Shown here in pieces: positions 56,924 through 64,000 of a stretch of 64,000 bases of DNA. Position numbers and translations under genes: made by a program. The stretch covers positions 2,665,094 to 2,729,093 of the forward strand of contig CM065302.1 in the NCBI GenBank assembly GCA_032871835.1. Reading direction: 5' to 3'. Each line of letters opens with the position of its first letter. Positions within the stretch are counted from its first letter, which is position 1. Below the pieces are notes generated by a model. It was not told where the DNA came from. It searched no databases and saw only the letters and a list, made by a program, of their open reading frames with translations. Source of the stretch: Dipteronia dyeriana. Its lineage: Eukaryota; Streptophyta; Magnoliopsida; Sapindales; Sapindaceae.

Positions 56924-57440
56924 TAATTTGTTATTTTTGTTATTTTTGTTATTTTTTGATATTATTAATACCCTTATTATTGTAAATGAATAAGTGATGT
57001 TTAGAGATATTTAAGTAAAAATAATAATTTAAATGATTATTCTCGTTAAATACCTTAAATATCCATCTGAGTTTTATATTTAGAGATATTTATATAAAAA
57101 ATGATCATTTAAATAATTGTTAAATAAATTTAAATTTTCATTTCTCTATTTATTTAATTTCTTTTTCAAAAAGTTTTGGATTTTATTATTATTTAACCGT
57201 TATTTCAATTTTAAATTTTAAAATTTTATTTTTAAAATTTGGTCAGAAGGGTATTTATGTCATTTTATTATATTTTTTTGGTTTGATGCAATTATGTATA
57301 TAATAAGGAGAACTTAATGTAATTTATCATGCCAGAAAAATGGACGACGTTATTATTCTGTCAACTATTGTCAATTTATAAAAGTTTAGGGGTTTTAATG
57401 GTGAAAAAAAAGTATAAGGGGTAATGTATAATTTCGTGTA
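55770..57440. mobile_element. Long-TIR element, about 1.67 kb
   Basis: Terminal inverted repeats of about 500 bp (55770-56274 and 56957-57440). For example 'gataaattacactaagttcc' on the left pairs with 'ggagaacttaatgtaattta' on the right, and 'tatttaacgagaatta' with 'aatgattattctcgtt'. The centre contains ATA/ATT and GATGAT microsatellites (56287-56425, 56589-56635, 56845-56920). TIRs this long are typical of Mutator-like or fold-back elements. No transposase and no target duplication found. Open frames over the microsatellites are artefacts. Confidence 0.65.
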
Positions 57441-57740
57441 TAGTTGAGACAGTCTGTTTTGACGCCTTTTATCATTCTTTTCTTACAAAGTCTTTTACGT
57501 GTAATTGTGTGTTATATATTAATTTAGGGAATGATGTTGTCTCTGATTTTCTAGGCTTGATTTGATTAGATCGGATCGAAAAACCCAAACCCATTATTGT
57601 TTACAGGACGAGCCCAAACTATCATATGGATTGGGTCCATATCATAAGAGGAGAATCAATCAAATCTCGTATGAGATCCATATGGTGTGGGCTCAGACCT
57701 TGGCCTATGAACTTTATATGGATATTCCTCTTAAGTATTA
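57441..57740. other. Intergenic DNA
   Basis: No gene seen. The segment 57545-57735 has GGATCGGATCGAAAA and short GGTCCATAT repeats, unexplained. Confidence 0.4.
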
Positions 57741-57741
57741 A

Positions 57742-58129
57742 GGACGTGTTTGGTATCGTTTTCAAAATGGTGTTTTTGAAAACTGTTTAAAAAAATAAAA
57801 ATCATGTTTTAAAATAATGTTTTTAAAAATGCAATGTGTTTAGTAATGTTTTTTAAAATTAGTTTTTAAAACGGAAAACGATATAAATATGTTTGTTGTT
57901 GTTTTTAAAATGGGTAAAGTTGTTGTTTGTAGGGAAAATTGTAGTTTGTTTTGAAATGATATTTTGAAAATGGTGAAAAAAAATAAAAAAGTTGTTTTTT
58001 GTTTTCAAAAACAGTTTTATAAAATGTATAGACAAACAATATTCAAATTGTTTTAATAGTTTATAAAATGTATAGATAAACAATATTCAAATTGTTTTAA
58101 CAGTTTTTTAAATAGATCCAAACACCACC
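57742..58129. mobile_element. Tourist-like MITE with TAA duplication
   Basis: 388 bp. The left end is GGACGTGTTTGGTATCG, and the right end as reverse complement is GGTGGTGTTTGGATCTA. TAA lies at 57739-57741 and 58130-58132. Internal 43-bp tandem duplication at about 58015-58100 ('aatgtatagacaaacaatat'). Confidence 0.75.
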
Positions 58130-58744
58130 TAAAATTCCTAGAATGGATCTTCTTGCCAAATTGTTTTATTCCCTTAAATATGGAGAAAGAGACTCTACTA
58201 TTCACTACTCTAGCATTTGGAAATTAGACAACCTAGAAATCTATAGACATAAATGTTTTCAGGTATATTATAAGTTTTGAATTGAAACTCATAATTGGTT
58301 GCCTGGCGAAGTCGGCGTGGAGGTAGACATGTCACCGAATCCAGTTTCGATTTCGGGGAAACCTGAACCGGAATCAGAACCGACAGTCCAGTTCTTTTTT
58401 TTTTTCATTTTTTGTTACCTATGTAAAAGTAAAATTGTAAATGCATGTTATCGCCTAATTTTTTTTAAACTAAAATAAATAACAAATTAAATAAATTAAA
58501 TAAAACTAATTAAATGAAAATTTGGCATTGCACTTAATTTTTACCACGATTATGTTGCCTACGTATCCTCTTAAGGTTTAGACTTTGGAGGAATCAAAGA
58601 CCATATAGTTATTTTACATTTTATTGCAGGTTGGGTGATGACGTGGAGACATGGACTAAACGTTGTTCTGATCATCCGTTCCACTTCTAACATCAGGTTG
58701 GTCATCTTTGAAGAATTCGTAGGGTTCCTCCTGATCGATTTCTT

Positions 58745-60800
58745 ATTGTTTATATTCTGTCTTCATCCAATCATCTACATAAGCTTGTATCTGAATTGAT
58801 TTTGGACTTAATAGCGAACGTCTGGAGTCCAAAATATTTCCACCAGTGCTGAACTGTTGTTCCACCGCCACTGTAGAAACTGGTGTTGAAAGAATTTATT
58901 TGGCTATCATAACCAAAATTAGGAAGTACCATTCATGCTCATTCCACCGGTGTAGGATATCAAATTTTTTATCTTGAACGTTTTTTATAAACTTAAAAGA
59001 GGTACCTAGATAATATTTAAACTCAGAATACGTGTTGGAGCTTGAGGAAGAAGAATCTCGTAATTTTTTGGTTTTTTTTTTTTGGATAACAGAGTATACC
59101 CTAAACTCATAAATCTAGAGGATGATAATGACTGAGATACATTTTGAGTTTGTGGAACATCTATGTTCAATGATAGACCAAAAACTCTAAGATATTCATC
59201 ATATAACTCATACAATAATGCCTTAACTCTATCACAACACTTATCAACATCATACTCTATTTTTAAACCTTGTTCATAACAAGAAGATAGATAATAAGAT
59301 AAACTTTCTAATCTACAGTGTGGATCAAAACACATGGCAATAAAATAAATATTTGGAAACTCTTTATAATAATCTATCCATTTAGCATTCATAGCAGTAA
59401 CGGACTCCACCAATTGTGGGTCGGTTTCACAATGAGCTAAAGCACCAACAATATTAAGACTCTCAATAATAAATAAATTAGTTGTAGGATAATAAACACC
59501 AGATAAATTGTTAGTAGCAGTATGAAAGACTTTTAACAAACAACAAACATTGTTACAAATTTCTCAGTGAATTTGATAAAGATTAATGTGACTAATATTA
59601 TATTGAATAAAAGTAACTAATAAATCTCTATAATCATAACTTATAGCAAACAATTTCTATGTAGAATTCCAACGTGTTGAAACATCACGACGAAATCTAA
59701 CTATACGCCTACCATTTTGTTTACAATATGTTGCTCATGCTTTCATTGCAGAAGGATTTCTCTACAAATAATAGAGGACATCTTTAATAGGTTGAATAAA
59801 CTGTTGAAAAGTTTATAATCCTTTTTGAACACATAAATTTAACACATGGCATACTCATCGTTGATGAAAAAATTTACCACCAACATAAGGTCTGCATAAC
59901 TCAATTAAAACATGAACAACAACAGTATTCTAAGAAGCATTATCAAAACCAATTGTAAAATTTTGTTTTCAATACTATACTCTGTAAAAATAATTCTAAG
60001 ATGTCTAAAAATATTAGCAGCAGTGTGTTTCTCATCAAAAACTCTAAATGCAAGAATTCTTTTTTGGAGAGTTCATGTATTATCCATATATTGACAAGTG
60101 ACACCCAAATATGAATGCATTCTCCAATAGTCACTTCATATATTGACACATACGGAAACACGACCATTATATTTTTCCAACTTTATTTTTTATCTGTCAT
60201 AAATTTTTTTAAGTGTTTTTGTGAGTGTGACTCTTGGAACACGACATGCAGCGGGATTTAATACTCTTTTACAATAATTAATAAAACATTAAAACTTACC
60301 TTTTCACCAAAACTAAATGGCAAGTGTTCCGTTGTAACCATTCTAGCTAATTCTTATCTATTGTTTTCATCACTATATTTAAATAATTGATGGTTAGGGG
60401 TAGCGTACCTGACAATTTGGGATTGTGAACTCGTTAAGGCCTCTGCTTCTGGATGATTGTTCATTATATACTTCTAATATGTGCCATATCCTTCAGATTT
60501 GTTCCACTTAAATGCTTTTTTGTAGTAATTGCAAACCACTTTAATGGTTCCATCGTCTTGCCTAACTTTCTTCTTCTGGTGTACAAAGAGATCAGATTTG
60601 ACCTTCTTCGATACATTCTCTTGCGAAGGTGGATGAAATTCAAAATTTATAGGTTGTTCTTCAAGCATATTTTCTGATTGGATTGTGAAATTAGGGATAG
60701 AATCGGGTCGATCGGGATCGGGTTTAGAAATTATTAAAAGGGGATGCGATTGAGAGGGGCTTAGGCCTAAGTGTTCAGCATAGACTTGGTGTTGCATATA
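58745..60800 (-). pseudogene. hAT transposase pseudogene
   Basis: Read on the minus strand. At 60797-60474 an N-terminal part ends in a BED-finger start (VVCNYYKKAFKWNKSEGYGT), where the second zinc-binding Cys appears replaced. A stop/frameshift-rich middle follows, then an open block at 59539-59006 (VESVTAMNAKWIDYYKEFP, FIAMCFDPHCRLE) typical of the catalytic C-terminal half. At about 58950-58745 is the hATC dimerisation domain (STPVSTVAVEQQFSTGGNIL, SRRSLLSP). The full length of an autonomous element is present, but many stops make it inactive. Confidence 0.85.
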
Positions 60801-60999
60801 CTGTGATAGAACCTGTCATCAGAACTGAAATTCTTGGTCATACGACCCTTACCTTTCATCGAAATTGAATGCCAAAGGTCATCACGACTTCCACTTTCCA
60901 TTTTAAAAATTGAATTGTAAAATTCCTTAAACAAAAAATGTTAAAAAATTGATGGAAATAAATGGTTGGAAATAAATTTGGTAGAGAATTGTAATTTAG

Positions 61000-61240
61000 A
61001 AACTTAGTAGTTCGTTATTACAAATAAAATAAACTGCAAATAAATGAAATTGGAAACTTAGTAAATAGTAATTGCAAATTAAATTGTAAATAAAATAAAT
61101 TGGAAACTTAATTGCAAATAAAATAAATTGGAAGCTTAATAGCAAATAAAATAAATTGGAAAATAAATAAATTACAAATAAATGAAATTGGAAACTTAGT
61201 AATTGCAAATTAAATACAAATAAAATAAATTGGGATCTTA
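61000..61240. repeat. Degenerate AT repeat inside hAT element
   Basis: An irregular repeat of about 22-28 bp built on 'aaataaaataaattggaaac' and 'ttagtaattgcaaatt'. Minus-strand open frames here are by-products. Confidence 0.65.
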
Positions 61241-61734
61241 GTATTTAGTAATTGAGAGATAATTGAAAATTTAGAGAGTTGGAGAATTGAAACTTGAGAG
61301 AGAAATGAGAATTAGAGAGAATTGTGAGGAAATTGGAGTGGGGAGAAATGAAGGTAGGTTGTGTATTTATAGAAAACAAAAAAAAAATGTGAACGTTGGG
61401 CCCCAATGAACTGTTGACTTCAGTAGACCGTTGGGCCTCCAACGATTCAGTATAATTTTTTTTAGAAAAAAATTCGGTGGAACCACTCGCTTTGAACCAA
61501 CTAGAACCGTCGGTTCCAATCCAGTTCGAACCGAGCGGTTCCACCAAAACAGGAACCGGAACCGAAATTGGAACAAAAAAAATGCACTGTAGCGGTTCTG
61601 GTTCCGTTTCGTTTCGATTTTTTTCATGTTGGTTCCGGTTCGGTTCACCTGTTCGAACCGAACCGAACCGAACCGAACCGTCACCATGTCTACGTGGATG
61701 AGCTTGCTGAATTGGGTGTGGTCCATATGGTTGC

Positions 61735-62135
61735 ACATTGGGGAAATGGGATGGATATAGGTCTCCCCATCCCCATCCCCACTTCCCAAACCTTTTCCTA
61801 TTCCCCCATTTCCCTATTTTGGGAAAAATAGGGATGAGGAATTTTGGCGGGAGGCATCTCCATCCCCAACCTCAGTTTCCCATTATCCCCGTTTTTCCCT
61901 ATTTCTCTGTTTTCCCATTTCCCCATTTTCCCGTTTGACTAAAACTTATAAATTAAAAAAAAAATCATTACAAATGCAAAATACAATCAATTAGCACATT
62001 ACAAATACAAAAGAAAATCCATTATAAAATAAAGTATTTCAATAATTCAAAGTTTCAGTCGATACAACTTTAGATTTAGGGTGTTTTCAGAGAGTAAATG
62101 AGGTTTGTATAATTAGGTTTTCAAATAATTAAAAA

Positions 62136-62176
<41 letters not shown>

Positions 62177-62460
62177 TATTTATAATGTTTTGGGAGAAAT
62201 GGGGATGAGGGGACCTCCCCCCATCCCTATCCCTATTTTAATATATTTTGGGGGGAAATGGAAAAATGGAGATTAGAGAGATCTCCCCATCTCCATCTCC
62301 ATCTCCATCTCCATCTCCATCTCCATTTTCATTTCAATTTAGGGATGATTTTCATTCCCATCCTCACCAATTTCCTCATTTTTCTCTAAATTTTGTTCCC
62401 CAAATAGAGATGAGAATATGGAAAAATGGGGATCCGAGCAACCCTCGATGTAGATAAGGG
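61735..62460. repeat. CCCCATCC/TCTCCA-rich repeat pair
   Basis: Two blocks rich in CCCCATCCC and GGGGATGGG (61740-61935 and 62185-62455) flank an AT stretch with a TA run (62140-62172). The second contains a TCTCCA hexamer repeat at about 62280-62325. Left 'ggttgcacattggggaa' and reverse-complemented right 'ggttgctcggatcccc' may be inverted ends of one non-autonomous element. Class uncertain. Confidence 0.45.
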
Positions 62461-63400
62461 TTCCCTCTCGGGCCTGGTCTTGGACCCGAAGGTGGATTTG
62501 GGGAACAAATTAGTATTAAATAAAAAAAATCACTAAACTACCCTTACCACTGCTAATGTTGCAACTTGATTGCATTTTTGCTAAGATAACTTATTAGTAC
62601 TCTTGGCCAAAATATTGACCATTAGAGTTAATTGTTGACCAATCAATTATTTTGAAATGACCAAATTATCCCTAATCAAGATATCTTATAAATTTTTATA
62701 TTTTAAAAATATTTAAAGAGCAAGTCAAAAAATAATATTAAAAAAAGGGATGACCTCTTCTCTATAGAGATTGGGATTTGAATACAGATAAGTAACACAC
62801 AAACCATTAAACAATAACCATGGCCGAAATGAAAATGAGGTTGAAGCTTCAAAATTCACAGCTACTTTTTGTATAATCTAATTAATCTGGCAAAGACTTT
62901 TGTTTTGTTTTGCTTCTCAAACCTAGATCTGGTTTCTTCAAGTGATGGTGATTGGATCTGGTTTCCAGATAACCTGATCTCACAATAAAGTTCTTTATTA
63001 TTTAATTTTTTTTCTTTAAAAGTTTTTAATACTCCAGCCTATTAAAGGTTAAAAAACTTTTTATACACTTTTTAAATAAACGACCCGATTAACTCTAACG
63101 GACTGAACTGTCATTTTAACTCTATGTTTTCCTTTTAGAGCTGCTAGGTGGAATTTTCTTTTATTGATTTTTCGTTGAATATCAGAAAGCTGACTTTAAG
63201 TGTTAAAACAAACAAAAAGCTAGCATTTTTGAGTTGAGGATTTGAGGTATATTAGAATGGGGGTTTTAATACAAAGGGCTTGCAATGTGTGTGAAGATTG
63301 CTATGTTTTCCTTTGAGAGCTGACAGGTTCAGGTTTAGAGAGATGTCACAACTTTAGGGATTTGGAGTATGAAATGGGAAAATGATTTACATTTTTTATA
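62461..63400 (-). other. Intergenic DNA with a SINE-like fragment
   Basis: No gene seen. On the minus strand about 62825-62745 has TATTCAAATCCCAATC (B-box-like) and GGTTATTGTTTAATGGTTTG (head-like), a possible tRNA-derived SINE piece. Confidence 0.3.
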
Positions 63401-63434
63401 TGCTAGCAAAATATATATTGCCATGAATTCTTAA

Positions 63435-63520
63435 TTTTATAAATCCGCAACTTCGTACTCCACACATCATTCATTGTTAGGTGCAAGAGAAACGGAACAA
63501 GTGACGAAACGAACTTTCTC
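63435..63520 (+). pseudogene. Possible CBP60 intron 1/exon 2 remnant
   Basis: 'cttcgtactccacac' followed by a T-rich TTAG and 'ggaacaagtgacgaaacga' resembles the exon-2 acceptor region of the plus-strand CBP60 gene (35168-35240: 'cttcatactccacac', TTTTAG; and 'gaaacaagtgacgaaaaga' at 35355). No other CBP60 exon was found before the window ends. Weak evidence. Confidence 0.3.
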
Positions 63521-64000
63521 ATATAAAACTTTCTCGATCCAAAATGAATTACAAAAGAACATACTCGAATGTTTAGTAAACTCGTAAGCAATTCGAGTAA
63601 TATTTAGTCAATCTAGTTAGTTTAACTTATATTTAATAAACACAAGGGTAATTCTATTAACGGGTGATCAATCTAGTTAATTTCACTGGTCAAATATATT
63701 GTTGCTAATTGCTATGCATAAGTTTTGAGAGGTTAAACTATAAAATCAAGGGGAGAGTTTTAGAGTTTTTATTTAACTTTGGCCTTATGTAATTATTTCT
63801 GTATATAACCAAACCAGTTAAGATAAACCGTAGCCGTATATGTACTCTCTTCATATATAATTATCACTTCTAAGCTTTTTTTCCTTATATTAACTTGTGT
63901 GATGACTCCAATTCGTGATATTATAAGTATCATCTACCTCTATCCAGCGACATTTGGGCGCTGGTATTTCTAAGCATAACTTGGCTACACGAAAATGGTA
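63521..64000. other. Intergenic DNA at window end
   Basis: No gene seen. Confidence 0.5.

Larger units (their letters stand above)
58324..61692 (-). mobile_element. hAT transposon, 3.37 kb, decayed
   Basis: The left terminus is TAGACATGTCACCGAATCC, and the right as reverse complement is TAGACATGGTGACGGTTCGG. An 8-bp target duplication has one mismatch: CGTGGAGG (58316-58323) and CGTGGATG (61693-61700). Subterminal GGTTCGG/CCGAACC clusters lie at both ends (61470-61680 and 58335-58400). It contains a decayed transposase gene on the minus strand. The TIR start TAGACA is shared with 19383-20249, which may be a deletion derivative of a related element. Confidence 0.85.

Noticed and set aside
61245..61831. 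Overlapping open frames with repeated SGS/FGS or EPNRTE patterns
   Set aside because: They lie in GGTTCGG subterminal repeats of the hAT element.
1..64000. CRISPR arrays, operons, ribosome-binding sites, bacterial attachment sites
   Set aside because: The window is plant nuclear DNA; none of the spaced tandem repeats has a CRISPR-like repeat-spacer pattern.

Overview
The window looks like intergenic DNA from a flowering-plant nuclear genome. It is strongly AT-rich, full of TA microsatellites and nested transposable elements, and holds only two recognisable host genes, both of the plant-specific CALMODULIN-BINDING PROTEIN 60 (CBP60) family with GT-AG introns. I cannot name the species. Nothing is bacterial, and I saw no CRISPR array, rRNA gene or intact tRNA gene.

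Layout: (1) 1-2.5 kb is AT-rich spacer with a tRNA-headed SINE flanked by an 11-bp target duplication. (2) 2.5-17.26 kb is a nested composite. A TIR element with TAA duplications and a TA-rich core is split by two head-to-head copies of an endogenous pararetrovirus (Caulimoviridae, florendovirus/petuvirus-like: movement protein, coat domain, CCHC finger, aspartic protease, RT, RNase H). The viral arms are 5,651 bp each, kept in exact register, around a 119-bp spacer. The left copy runs on for about 1 kb more and keeps the 3' polyprotein end, a TATA box and a poly(A) signal. (3) 17.3-25 kb is AT-rich DNA with MITEs, a hAT derivative, a three-unit tandem array and decayed duplications. (4) 25.1-27.05 kb is a CBP60-like gene on the minus strand (339 codons, short C terminus), and 34.8-38.0 kb a second one on the plus strand (490 codons, six exons). 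They are divergent, about 8 kb apart, with a hAT element, a tandem repeat and two nested solo LTRs between them. (5) 38.6-45.5 kb is transposons: a 980-bp relative of the TIR element, a hAT with a truncated transposase gene, a solo LTR, a fold-back repeat and nested MITEs. (6) About 45.5-52.8 kb is a mitochondrial insertion (NUMT), shown by cob and nad1 fragments and a higher GC content. (7) 52.8-64 kb holds hAT, long-TIR and MITE insertions and a 3.4-kb hAT with a decayed transposase gene spanning BED finger to hATC domain.

How it fits together: the CBP60 genes (calmodulin-regulated immune and transcriptional regulators in other plants) are the only plausible host genes. The most notable structure is the pararetrovirus palindrome. 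If read through, it would give a hairpin RNA with stems of over 5 kb and is a natural candidate source of siRNA against related viruses. Both arms are broken by stops and a frame change, some shared (older than the arms' divergence) and some private to one arm.

All reading was by eye. Family names rest on motifs seen here plus general knowledge, and no database search or alignment was run.
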